64,000 nt of DNA from positions 372,001 through 436,000 of the forward strand of contig QNQO01000457.1 in the NCBI GenBank assembly GCA_003290165.1. Reading direction: 5' to 3'. This DNA comes from Berberis thunbergii (taxonomy: Eukaryota > Streptophyta > Magnoliopsida > Ranunculales > Berberidaceae). A program made the position numbers and the translations under genes. This document shows positions 45,233-56,389 of the stretch, in pieces. Within the stretch, counting starts at the first letter, position 1; the number at the start of each line of letters is the position of its first letter. The notes under the pieces are model-generated. The model saw only the letters and a program-made list of their open reading frames with translations. It did not search any database and was not told the origin of the DNA.

Positions 45233-45678
45233 TTTTTTTTGAAAGGCAAGCGTGGGGGTTTATATGGGCTCCCCAGACCACTGAAAAATAATAAAGAGAG
45301 CTTGATACATTCGTGAGTATTTCCTACCTCTAACATCATCAAATATAATTTTTTTGATATCCTCCGCAAATGAACTTGGAATGATTTCCACATACTCATG
45401 ATTCGGTAATAGTCTGGACAACTTATCGACTGTTTGGTTTGTTTCCCATACTGCATGCATTTTCCTCATTTCCTCCCTAATAATACGCCTAATAGTGTGA
45501 ACTGCTTCCCATGGTGGAAACTTATTGGTAGTGATATACTTCATGGCATTGCTTGAGTCCATACTTAGCTCCACCCGCTGGATGCCATGTCTGTGTGCTA
45601 GCCTGATTCCCAGCTCAATGCCCTGTAATTCATGCAATATAACTGTCTGAGCTCGTTGAGAACCTGCTGCAGCTGCTA
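45233..45678 (-). mobile_element. 5'-truncated LINE (L1 type, RNase H end) with 15-bp target duplication
   Basis: The insertion is flanked by identical TCCCACTATTTAACT (45218-45232 and 45679-45693) and begins on the plus side with a T run, the poly(A) tail of a minus-strand LINE. It encodes the plant RNase H domain found at the end of some L1 ORF2 proteins: LHELQGIELGIRLAHRHGIQ, RVELSMDSSNAMKYI, and WETNQTVDKLSRLLPNH. The frame is open from 45637 to 45260. It interrupts the LTR of the gypsy element, so it is younger than that element. Confidence 0.9.
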
Positions 45679-45693
45679 TCCCACTATTTAACT

Positions 45694-48600
45694 AGAGTAG
45701 CAAATAACAAATTTACATAATACTCTCTAGGTGATTGCCACATGTATGCCTCAGATATACTCAACTAACTAATTTTATCAAATTACAAAAGTGTCCTCTA
45801 TTTCAATATTTGAGTTTGGCGCTTCTTTCTAATTGTTTCCCTCTTATTTGCTCACCCGTTTCATTCTTATTTGTTCAGTTGTTACAAGAGGTAGGTAGGA
45901 TGCACTCATCTCGTTCGTTGCAAGACTAGAAGAAGAGAAGTTGTGCCTGCTTATAGACTTTTTTGCATTTAACAATAAGAAGATAATGGATTAGCAATAG
46001 TTTCCCTACTTCACATAACCCCCCTCTTCTCTCACTTCTAATTCTAATCTACCTAATTGGAGAAGTAAATACCAATAGGATTCAAATTAGCTTAGTTAAG
46101 TTGAGCTGAGGTGGTAAAAAAGATATCCACCATTTGGCTGGCAGCAAATTCCAAATTTACTGCCGATTCTAGGAACCAAATGTGCAACTAGCTAAGTACT
46201 AACACGGTGAAGATAGCCAAGGAAAATAACACTTGCAAAAAGCATGTGCTAGAAGGAGTATATAAAGAGAATTCAGACATATCAAGCGTCAGAAGGGGAA
46301 TAATATAACAAAGAATGAATATTGTAATAGTAATTTAGAATATTCGTTACATATTAAGCAATCTCATTTACCAATGAGATATATAAGATATTTTCATATT
46401 TGTTAGATATTAAGCAAGCCCATTTACCAATGAGATATACAACAAGTGTTACTTATATAAGGGAATGGATTACTCCCGTTCACAAAGAGGTTGGAAGAAT
46501 CAATAATATTTACGACGAAAGTGGAGAGATTCCAGAAGGAGGAAAAGTACCTGCGAGTCTAGAATATACCACACATTTATATAATGTAATTTTCTCTTGT
46601 TAAAATTTTTTTTTTACTACTTTTGTGCAAGGATTGTGACTTTGTTTTTCGAGGTAATTTTCGTAAGTTGGTTTTAAGAAATATTTCGTTGTGTATAAAA
46701 AAATGTAAATATTTTATTGTAATTTTAAAATTATAAATATAAGTTAAGTATTTTTAAACTCTTACATATTACATAAAGAGTACCATGAGACTCATAATGT
46801 CATACAAACTACATATTGCATAAGAATCACTTATATAACGAAATTTTAATACTACACTAATATTGTAACATGTTAAAATATACTGACATTGAGATTGAGC
46901 TAATGAACAAAAATAAATATTTCAGTTTCGAAAGAAAGTTCGGTAACTAAAAAAAGAGAAATATTCGGTGAAGTTTCGACATTTTTTCAAGAAATCACAT
47001 TCCTTGCTTTTGTGTTTCCTATTTTTTATTTCATGTTTTTCTATTATTTTTAAGCTCATGTTACTGCCCAAATGTATTTGATTCTAATTTTCAAGTTTAC
47101 CTCTATAATGATAAGACTTATCTAATTTACGATGCCATTTTTTTTATCAATCCCTTAACCCTTGCTCCCATCCTGAAGGTGATAGGGTTCGAACCCTGGA
47201 CTAGTGTTTTCATGGCTTTACATATTGAAGTTTTTTTATTTATTTATTTATTTATTTAACAGTCTATACAGGGCTTTTCAATCTCTAAACTTTGTATTGG
47301 AAGGTCTTTCAAAGAAATATGATTATTTATTAATGGTTCAATCAACACAAAAATATTATTAATATCCTTTTTCCAATACATGTATATCTCATATTAGAAA
47401 CCCACTGAAAAATTGAAATTTAAAACACCAAAATTTTGTTTACAAGTCATAATCAGTATAATGTTAAAAATATCAATTTTAAATGATTGATAATTCCAAC
47501 TAAATGTAAATTCGAGTCTTTGTTTTTAATTTTAATTTTTTTTTGAACTCGAATTTCTAATCAAATTTTGTTAGAATTTTATGTAGAGATTTTGTTCTCG
47601 ATAAAGTGAAAATTATTCATAGGTAATACTAAAATTTGAACCACTCAAGTGCTATAGTTTTAATATTATTAAAGAATAGTCATATAAAAGAAAACTCGTG
47701 CTTGGCTAACAAAAACTGAATTAAGAGTACTGCTAAACTCATGAAAGATAAACTTCAGGAATAAGCAATAAAAAGAATAGAGATTTAAGCAAGAAATGTT
47801 TTTGAAAAAGTTGCTACAAATTCCATTAAGGCCAATAGTAATGTATAGTTTCAATTTGACATTACAGTTTTTGCATTGCACAATGTCAACATTAGTCATT
47901 TTAAAAAAAATTGAGTTTTTGTTTCTTTTTTTTTTCTCGATATTTCCCAAGTATCATAACTTGTCAAACTCTAAATCATGTGAAATATTTTAGGCAAAAA
48001 TTATAACAATTGTTATTTATATTTTCTATTTTTAATAATATTATTATTATTAGAATGAATTAAACAAGTTTTGAGTTAATTCCTTTGATGACCATCATCC
48101 TCAAATAAGTTAAACAACGGATCATCCTCGAATGGCACATTTAATCCCAAATAAGACTTGTCTCTGTTTCAGTTAACTAACTTTTGAAGCTGTCAAAACA
48201 GAAAAAAGGAGTAGAGGTGGCACGGTCCGGTCTGGGATCACAATTTTTTGGGCAGACTTTCGGACTAGTTTGAACCGGGATGGAGCCATGCCATCCTGGC
48301 TCAAAAAACATAAATAAAGCCGAGCCGAATTAACCAAATTCAAAGCTCAGTCCCACTCATCGCTATCGTTCACTTTCCCCTTCTCACTCTCTTTGCGCGA
48401 TTGCTATTTGGATTATCATCAACTTAACAGATTAATGAAGAAAGATACTGGGTGGCGGGGTGGGAATGGTGTCGATTCATTGAGGATGGAGGATTGAGTT
48501 GGGTGTGGGGTGGGGTCAATCGTGGTGCTGGAGATGGGTTGGTGGTTTAGTTCAGTGGTGGGATGGGGGACGATGGTGTTGGATGTGCGGTGAAGAAGCC

Positions 48601-48826
48601 CCATTGTTAACGTCCAGAAACTGTTGCTTTTCGGTACGTCTTCTTTGCCCCGATTACTTGATTCCCCCCCTCTCTTTTTAATTTGGTTTCCAATTTTATC
48701 AAACAATAACACCCCATTGTTCACAGGACTTCAATATAGTTGTTCAACATTCACTCTTGGGTTCCTTTGTTTTCTAACTTTGATGTTTGGGTTTGAGTTA
48801 ATTTATGATTTTAATTCAATTTGCAG
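45694..48826. other. Rest of gypsy LTR followed by gene-free AT-rich DNA
   Basis: The LTR continues past the LINE for an undetermined distance. From about 46100 to 48400 the sequence is AT-rich without credible coding. A 48200-48720 section is more GC-rich and precedes the histone exon, possibly as its intron or upstream part, but no coding exon is recognisable in it. Confidence 0.5.
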
Positions 48827-48987
48827 ATTGGTCTGAGGTTCCAGAGCCATGCAATGTTGGCACTTTGGGAGGCATTACCTTGTGGATCTCTTCGAGGACA
48901 CCAATCTATGCTCCATTCATGCTAAAAGAGACAATTTTGCCCAAGGACATTCAGCTTGCAAGGAGGATTTGCAGCGAGTGCGCTTAA
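48827..48987 (+). pseudogene. Histone H3 (H3.3-type) last exon, broken
   Basis: After an AG acceptor the sequence reads LRFQSHAMLALWEA, then in the next frame YLVDLFEDTNLCSIHAKRDN, then in the third LPKDIQLARRICSECA and TAA. These are consecutive parts of the H3 C-terminal half, so two frameshifts divide it, with substitutions such as RGERA to CSECA. The exon start corresponds to the intron position of plant H3.3 genes. It is non-functional. Confidence 0.85.
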
Positions 48988-49017
48988 GGTTGCAGCTTTA
49001 TTGGCGATGTTGGATTA

Positions 49018-49358
49018 TGATAGGATCCGATACCAGAAGCTAATATAATCGATCTTTTGATTGGAGATCGAACCACCTATTGATCTTTTGATTGGAGATC
49101 ACCCACCAAAGTTTAGAAAAGTTATTTGATTGATGAAACTTCTGATTACAATTGATAGACTTTATAGAGAATTCTACGTTCTAGATTCCTAACCAGACTC
49201 ATCTTAATATCGAAGTTCAACTAAATTAGGACTCACCTACTGACTTACCTAGTTCAACTAAATTAGGACTCTCGCCTACTGACTTACCTAAACATGACTT
49301 CTTACTAAAATAAGACTTGTTACTAACATGGTGACCTACTGGAGCTGGGTTCCTAACA
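49018..49358 (-). repeat. 3' LTR of the gag-only element
   Basis: 341 bp with TG...CA ends. It contains two copies of CTTTTGATTGGAGATC and two copies of a block with CCTACTGACTTACCTA and AACTAAATTAGGACTC. Confidence 0.92.
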
Positions 49359-49577
49359 TCCCGGACCCCATGAAACACAGCTTGTCCTCAAGCCTGAAAA
49401 CTAGTAACGACCTAGTTTCCTAACCAAACTCATCCAAATAACGACGTTGTCTTTCAGATAATCCCCGTCCAGGAAAAGTAATTGCGGTTTCAGACAGTGA
49501 TGTCCTGGTTTAAAGGTTTCGTCGCAGTTGAAACATAAGCCTTTCTTGCGACGTTCTTTTTGTTCGGCCCAAGTTAG

Positions 49578-50285
49578 TCACTTCATGCCAGAAGGCAAGG
49601 TGGGAGTTGGGGCAGGAGTCTTAAAATTAGGCGGAACAGAGGAATAAGCCGTAGTCGCAATGACAGCGTCCTCTTGGCATAACGCTAAATCAAAAGCTTG
49701 AGTCAAGCTCGCAGGTTTAAGCAAGCGCACACCCGACTGAATATCGGCACGTAAACCTGAAAGGAACATACTGACTTGATGAGGTTCGAGCAATCCAGGA
49801 ACCAAGTTGATGAGATTCTCAAAGGCCGTAATATACTCACGAACCGTCCCTGTTTGTGTCAATTTCGAAAGAGAGCTGCATGGATCAATGTGTTTGCGGG
49901 AACCGAACCTGGAACAGATGGCCTTGGAAAATTGTTCCCAAGAAAGATCGCCGATGGATTGTCTAATCCATCGGTACCAAGCGATGGCGTCGCCTTTAAA
50001 GTGGATCGCAGCCAAGGTGACTTTCTGATTTACCGCAACCTGGTTAAGCTCAAAAAATTGTTCGGCTTGGAAAAGCCAACCTTCGGGATCACCGCCATCA
50101 AACCGAGGGAAGTCAATGCGAAGGGGTCGACCTTGTAAATTGCCGCCTAGCGGATTGTTGCGGTGAGTAGGTTCTGATTGTGAGGACCCAGTGGATTGAA
50201 GAGTTTGCAATATTTGGGCAATGGTTTGTGATTGAGTTTGGCGATCTTGGAGGAGGGTGTGTATATGTGAAGCCATTGTTCCCAA
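49578..50285 (-). CDS. Gag of the gag-only element
   Basis: An open frame of 235 residues reads LRIDFPRFDGGDPEGWLFQA, IHFKGDAIAWYRWI, TVREYITAFENLINLVPGLL and VSMFLSGLRADIQSGVRLLK, the retrotransposon gag domain of Ty3/gypsy elements. A TGA after SGMK ends it. The same frame continues with LTWAEQKERRKKGLCFNC and a CCHC zinc knuckle C-x2-C-x6-GH-H-C (49560-49500) up to a TAG. The TGA therefore separates the knuckle from the capsid-like part and is probably a point mutation. Confidence 0.88.
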   Translation of the reverse strand: MGTMASHIHTLLQDRQTQSQTIAQILQTLQSTGSSQSEPTHRNNPLGGNLQGRPLRIDFPRFDGGDPEGWLFQAEQFFELNQVAVNQKVTLAAIHFKGDAIAWYRWIRQSIGDLSWEQFSKAICSRFGSRKHIDPCSSLSKLTQTGTVREYITAFENLINLVPGLLEPHQVSMFLSGLRADIQSGVRLLKPASLTQAFDLALCQEDAVIATTAYSSVPPNFKTPAPTPTLPSGMK

Positions 50286-50465
50286 TTGGGCGTTAATGGC
50301 AGCAACCTGTTATTCGAGTTCTTTGACAGTCATGGTGTAGGTTTGGGCGAGGTTTTTTTTTTTTTTTTTTGAATGAAGAACTGTGAGAGGGTGTTGATGA
50401 GGGTGAAGAACGAAATAACAAGAAAAAAAAAATTTGGTCAGAATCGAGGATGCTTTGATACCAGA

Positions 50466-50806
50466 TGATAGGATCCGATACCGGAAGCTAATATAATCGA
50501 TCTTTTGATTGGAGATCGAACCACCTATTGATCTTTTGATTGGAGATCACCCACCAAAGTTTAGAAAAGTTATTTGATTGATGAAACTTCTGATTACAAC
50601 TGATAGACTTTATAGAGAATTCTACGTTCTAGATTCCTAACCAGACTCATTTTAATATTGAAGTTCAACTAAATTAGGACTCACCTACTGACTTACCTAG
50701 TTCAACTAAATTAGGACTCTCGCCTACTGACTTACCTAAACATGACTTCTTACTAAAATAGGACTTGTTACTAACATGGTGACCTACTGGAGCTGGGTTC
50801 CTAACA
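50466..50806 (-). repeat. 5' LTR of the gag-only element
   Basis: 341 bp, nearly identical to 49018-49358. The minus-strand primer site TCTGGTATCAAAGC follows its inner edge at 50465. Confidence 0.92.
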
Positions 50807-50811
50807 GGTTA

Positions 50812-53322
50812 TGGGGTTGTTTGTTTCTTTAGCTGGTTGATGATCCCCGGCGGTAGGATGGGGGATTGAAAAGCATCCAAAACACCAATTTTTATACCTC
50901 TAAATATAGAATTGTTAACTTCAATTATCAAATAAAAAGATCTCATTATGTATATTTGTGCATTTTGTAGGAATTCAAGCACAAATTTTAAATCATGCAT
51001 AAAAATGGTACAATAATATTAAATTCAACAACTAGAAGGCCCAATAGGAGTTCAAATGCATAAGATTAACTAATTTCAATCCCAAGACTCATGAAGTCAA
51101 GCCTACAAAGCAACAACAAATTTAGATCTCGATAAAATCAATATGAAGATTTGGACGTCCAAATGGCCAACTTTATCATAAAAAATATCTACAACACATG
51201 TTTTCTTATTTAACTCCAACACCATTTCATTCAATCATGTTTCCTTGTTTTACTCAACCAAGTTTCCTTATTTCACTCAAACTTTTTTTTTACCTATAAA
51301 AACCCCCCACATGGAGTTCAAAGAGGATAATTTTTTTAGAGATTTTTTAGTTGTAGTTATTGGCTTTATATTTTTTTCTTGGTAGAAAAGTGCATGTACT
51401 ACATTTTAATTCCATTGAAGAAATAAGTTTTATCTTTATTTCTACTTTTCAATTGTTTCTCTTTCAATTTTAACTTTTAGTTTATGTTCACCATCTATTA
51501 TTTTACTATTTTCTTTATTCTTTAAAATTGAAAATCAAATTTGTCTTCTAATTCACGTGTAGTAGTCGATAACCCCTACTTCCACTATGCATTGTTGAAG
51601 TGTATTGTAGGTTGAAGAAAATAAATAAATAAATAAAAACAATAGTTATTTCTTTGATTGATGTCGAAAATCATGCAGCGAGATTAATATTGATTTTTTG
51701 CATGAATCAAATAGCGTCGTTGCACATAACTTGATGAAGAAAGACATTCTTGAAAAAACAACTTTGGAGACAATAGAAAAGATTTTTAATTTCTTTAATT
51801 TTTTTTGTCATCTTTATGCATTTTTTGGGTAATTTTCAGCATATAACAGAAACAACACAGCAACAAACAGCTCAAACAGTATCCGTTTAACGTGAAATTT
51901 TTATAGAAAATTCCATGACACTCCTCTAAATTTCTATCACTTTTTTAGGTTAGTTTCCTATTGAACAAATTCATTTGAAAAAGTGGGTGATAAAGCTGCG
52001 GAATTGCCTAAGAGTTACTTGAATACCTTTATTTTTATTTGTAGTTTTTAGTGAGGAAGAAAAATTATTCTTTATTAACTTTTTTTAATATGCCTCTAAC
52101 GATCGAGTGCATCTTGTAATAGTTAGGCATTATTTTAGCATTAGGTTGATTGTTAGTTTTAGGTTAGAATTAATTCACTTTCAAATTGATTTATTATTTA
52201 TATTTTTTTTTCTTACTTCTTGACTAAGACTATTAAACATATTTGCATGTGCAATTGTTTGATTGTGTGTTTATTTATTTAGATAGCAATCGAAGTCAGA
52301 AATAAAATTAAAAAAAAATTGTTCTTTGAAAATGGCTAATTTTTTTTTTATAGTGAACAACTAGTGGTGTTGTGGGGGAGAAAGCAATTACTTGAACCTA
52401 GGAAGAGTAGCTCTTAAATAACACTTCTCTCTACTCCCATGGTGGGGACCTTGTGTTCAAGCTCACAAGTTAGTATCTCTTTCAGACACATTGTTTTAAC
52501 GGCTTGGGTGCTGAGTGAAAATCGATTGGAAATTGCTTGGTGTTTGTTTATGTTTTTGCATCTTAACAAACTACGTGGTTACTTACGTTAATAAACTACC
52601 ATAAACATAGATGGCAAACATATCCCTGTTTTTGAAACTGGTGAGATTTCATCACCCACTTCATCACTCCAACTGTCTAAAACCAAGGCACATAATAAAA
52701 TCAAAACTAAGATTATAGCCAACCAGAACGATGTTCATAGGACAACTAAGACCAAGGTTATTCTGCCAAATTTTGTGTTGAGTAAAGTAAAACGTGACAT
52801 TGGGTTTAATCATTCAATGAACTTCGAGAGGCCACTGCCACATGGATAACTCACCTGGTACGCCAAGTCATTAGTAAGCTACAAATCGCAAAATGATGTA
52901 GTGTAACTAATAGTTTTGGCTAGGAACACACACCCCAAGTACGTATTTGACACGCATCATTTTCATACCAATCGGTCTACAAAGCGGTAGCACAGGTTTA
53001 ATTCTTAATTAGACCACGTGATCTCCTGCTACTTGTGCAATAATCCAGCTTTTTGCAAGCGTAATTCCGAACTCCTGATTTTGGACTTTGTACTGTTGGA
53101 TATAAGCTTTTAGGATCATCTGTTAGCACCCTATCTAATCAGGCAATAATAGATAACATCGTAACGCCCGCTGGTTTCAATCAATCTTGTTCCTCATAGA
53201 TTAACAAGATAAACTTCCATTAAAACGTTGTTTGCTTAGATTTGGCATTTGTGTGGTTCAGAAGTGATTGTTGTTTGTGTATTTCTTCTTAGAAATCGTC
53301 TAGGGATACTTGATCTTGTGCT
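50812..53322. other. Gene-free AT-rich stretch
   Basis: No credible coding frame or RNA gene. T- and A-runs are common and there is an AAATA simple repeat near 51620. The right part may hold the LTR of the Athila-like element that starts at 53323, but I could not define it. Confidence 0.5.
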
Positions 53323-55633
53323 TTGTCACTGTCATCTTTTCAATCCATTTTTTTTCCTTTCATGAAAGTTTGGGAACGACCCAACAAACGCTTGGTTTAT
53401 ACCCAAAATTTTTCTAGCCACCCTAATCCACTCTTTGCTTCTTCACCACATTCATCTCCACCTACCTCCCCTCACTTTCCAATCAACACTGAAATGGATG
53501 AACATTCAAATTGGGAATACAATGTTCCCCTTACTGCTAATGTGAATAGATGCATTGAGTTTCCCCATATCACAACAGCTCAATTTGAGATTAGACCAGC
53601 TATTATTAATATCTTGCTAAAAGTTTCATGGACATGATCGAGAAATTCCATATGTCCATCTTGGAAAGTTTCTTGAAGTTTGTAGTACTTTTAAGAACCA
53701 AAACATAGATGAGGAAAATGTTAGATTTCACTTGTTTCTTTTCTCTCTTGATGACTGGGCCGCCTTATGGCTAAATTCCCTCCCTGCCAATTCCATCAAA
53801 TCATGGGAGGATTTAGTTAGAAAGTTTCTAGTGAAGCACTTCCTTATGAGAAAGACCCTAGAAATTAGAAGAGAAATTGAGGAGTTTACTCAAACACGTG
53901 ATGAACTTTTTATGAAGCATGGGACCGCTTTCAAGATTTACTCATCAAGTGCCCCCATCATGGTTTTGAAAAATGAGTGCTAATGCAAAGTTTCTATAAT
54001 GGATTGATTGTTGAACCTAGAAATATGATCGAATCCATGCATCAAGGGAAATTTATGCGTAAAACTGGTATTGATGCTTATATCTTTCTAAGTGAACTTG
54101 CTGATGATTCTCAACAATGGACTACCAATAGAGACTTGAAACCTAGTTCTTCTAGAAAATCACCTATATTTGTACCAAAGGAAGATCTCGAACCAGACAT
54201 CAAAACCTTCCTCAAGGGCTTTTGCTAAGGAAATAAAATCTATCGTGACAAAGTCTACCTCTGAAGCCAAAGAGCAAACTTATAAGCCTTGTACCTTTTG
54301 TCTCAAAAAAAATCATATAGATTCTGATTGTCCTTTAACTTCAGGTGGCAATGAACCTCCAGAGGAGGTGTGTGTATTTAACAGTGAACATAAATCAAAC
54401 ACATTCGGTCAAACATACACATATGCAAATCGACATCACTCTAACCTTTCCTATTTTGTTGACTTTTATGAACAACCACCCAGAAGTTCAGGGAATCCTC
54501 CTGGGTTTCAACACCCTAGGTGACCTAGTGGACAAGCCCACAACTCACGCACTTATCCCATACAGGTTCAATATGGACCTCAATCTAACCAATTGCAACA
54601 GAATCAATATCCACCACAGGAAGGACCTCTTTCATACTGCCAAAATCAGCCAGCGAGGCTTTTTATGGTACATGTCCCTCATAATTCCCATGGTCAACCT
54701 CAACTTAGCAACTTTCGGGACTTGGTACCTCAAACTAAATATGTTGCTCCTTTACCACTTCCAAAACCATCATTGGAGGATATGATGCACCAATTAATGA
54801 CAACCAATGCTGCTAATTCCCAAGCCATCCACTAGCTTCAACAACAATTGCAACAGTTGACCATGGGAAGGAAAAAAGGAAGATTCCCCAGTCAACCCAT
54901 CCCTAATCCAAAAGGTGCTCACCAAGCCCATATCAATGAAATTGGTAGTAGTGTTGATTCACGTGGAAAAATTAAAGTTGTCACCACCCTTCATTCTGGC
55001 CGTGCAATTGATAATGACATAGAACAACCCAAGATAATTGATGTGATTTCCAATGAGAACGTTCCTAAACCAATTGAGAACGCTAAAGGTTCTTCTCAAA
55101 TTAGTTTAAACTCACCCTCTCAGCTTCTTGTAGAGCAAAAAAAGTATATACCTAAGGCACCTTTTCCCAAAGCCCTTTTAGGTAACAAAAAATAAAAGCA
55201 ATTTTAAGAAATACTAGAGATTTTTAAAAGAGTACACATCAACATTCCTATTTTGTCTGCTATCCAGCAAGTACCAATCTATGCAAAACATTTCAAGGAC
55301 ATGTGTAAAAAGAGAAAAACGGAAGTACCTGAAACTGCAGGCCTTACAAGCGATGCCACATCGCTTATCCAACAAACTGGAGTAGTCAAGTACAAGGATC
55401 CAGGAACCCCTACTATACCATGTTTCATTGGAAAAACTTTGAAAGTCGTGCCTTGATCAACTTAGGAATGAGTGTGAATCTCTTACCTTATCATATATAT
55501 TTAGAACTTGGGCTAAAGGAGATGCAACCAACAAACGTAGTTCTAAGTTAATAGATGAGTCAAAACGATACCCTAGAGGAATAGTTTTGGATGTGATTGT
55601 TCAAGTTGCAAATTTCTGTTATCTAGTTGATTT
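53323..55633 (+). pseudogene. Athila-like Ty3/gypsy gag and protease (broken), split by CACTA element 3
   Basis: Plus-strand gag pieces: EIRPAIINILLKV, then in another frame REIPYVHLGKFLEVCSTF and FSLDDWAALWLNSLPANSIK then SWEDLVRKFL (53640-53850), the gag pattern of the Athila group. FYNGLIVEPRNMIES follows at ~53990 and a zinc knuckle CTFCLKKNHIDSDCP at ~54290. The protease region is at 55340-55633 and ends YLVDF where the CACTA element begins. Several frameshifts and stops occur. Confidence 0.82.
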
Positions 55634-55990
55634 CACTACACCAAAAACCCCCATTAGCAACGGTTCTATACCGTGGGCGTAAGCCATTGCCACGGCTAAG
55701 AGCCGTGGACTACAGGGGCGTCGCGAAATCCTTTGTAACGACTATAAACCGTTGCTAAAATTGTAGCAACGGTTTTATGCTTGAATGGGGGGGCGTGATT
55801 TTCAGCAATTAGCAACGGTTTTAAGCCGTGACAAGGTATAGATATTAGCAACGGTTATAAACCGTGTCTAATTAAGTAGCAACGGTTTTAAGCCGTGGCT
55901 AATACTAGCCACGGTTATAAGCCGTGGCAAGGTAGCCACGGTTTTTAGCAGTTGCAACAGTTAGCCACGGTTTAAAACCGTGGCAAATTT
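55634..55990 (-). repeat. Terminus and palindromic subterminal repeats of CACTA element 3
   Basis: About ten units such as AGCAACGGTTTTAAGCCGTG and TAGCCACGGTTTAAAACCGT (55963-55985) each form a short inverted repeat. CG sites are better preserved than in element 2. The block ends in A/T runs. Confidence 0.9.
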
Positions 55991-56389
55991 TTTTTTTTTT
56001 AATAATAATAATTTTTTTTTTTTTTTTGCTATCAAATGACTTTCACCATCAAAGAATTAATTGAAATCATAAATATTTCACCATCTGCAATTTCTTAAGT
56101 AGCCATTGCTACATCATTACTCTTACAATGATAGCTCAGGTGCCTGATCCTGGCCTGAGCGCAAAGAATCTAATCCCACGAGTTTGTCAAATAGTTTAAT
56201 AACATTACATGCTCTCAAAATATAACCAAAAGATCAAAATGGAAGAACCATAAGCTATATTACACCATAGTGGGAAGAAAAAATTGATAAGTATTGTATT
56301 GCAGCAAAAGCTCCAAACTGCCTACAACCAAGAGACAAACAGATTGGTTTACAAAATGAATGGAAATGTGACGATGGTCATGTACTGGT
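55991..56389. other. Sequence after the subterminal repeats, 3' flank of the GDPDL fragment
   Basis: AT-rich with a long T run near 56010. It probably includes the captured 3' UTR of the GDPDL gene. No coding is seen. Confidence 0.5.

Larger units (their letters stand above)
37025..46000 (-). mobile_element. Ty3/gypsy element split by CACTA element 2 (right limit not defined)
   Basis: Minus-strand parts are LTR (from 45073 rightwards), an initiator-Met primer site, gag (about 44990-44220), protease (about 44000-43624) and the protease-RT linker (37372-37025). The CACTA element at 37373-43623 sits within the protease region. Removing it and one CCA restores the reading VANGQQLVSNTICPK across the join. 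Reverse transcriptase and the other LTR are missing on the left. The start of the LTR on the far right was not located, so 46000 is only nominal. Confidence 0.75.
49018..50806 (-). mobile_element. Gag-only LTR retrotransposon (TR-GAG-like), young
   Basis: Two 341-bp LTRs (49018-49358 and 50466-50806) differ at about five positions by hand comparison, all transitions. They enclose ~1.1 kb with only a gag gene on the minus strand. Flanking pentamers are GATTA and GGTTA, a target duplication with one change. On the minus strand the element has an initiator-Met type primer site (TGGTATCAAAGC) after its 5' LTR and a G-rich tract before its 3' LTR. The lack of pol and the compact size fit the terminal-repeat-with-GAG class that relies on other elements. 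Confidence 0.9.

Noticed and set aside
47150..47230. tRNA gene or SINE at GGGTTCGAACCC
   Set aside because: The B-box-like motif is present, but no A box at the right distance, no cloverleaf and no A-rich tail with flanking duplication were found.
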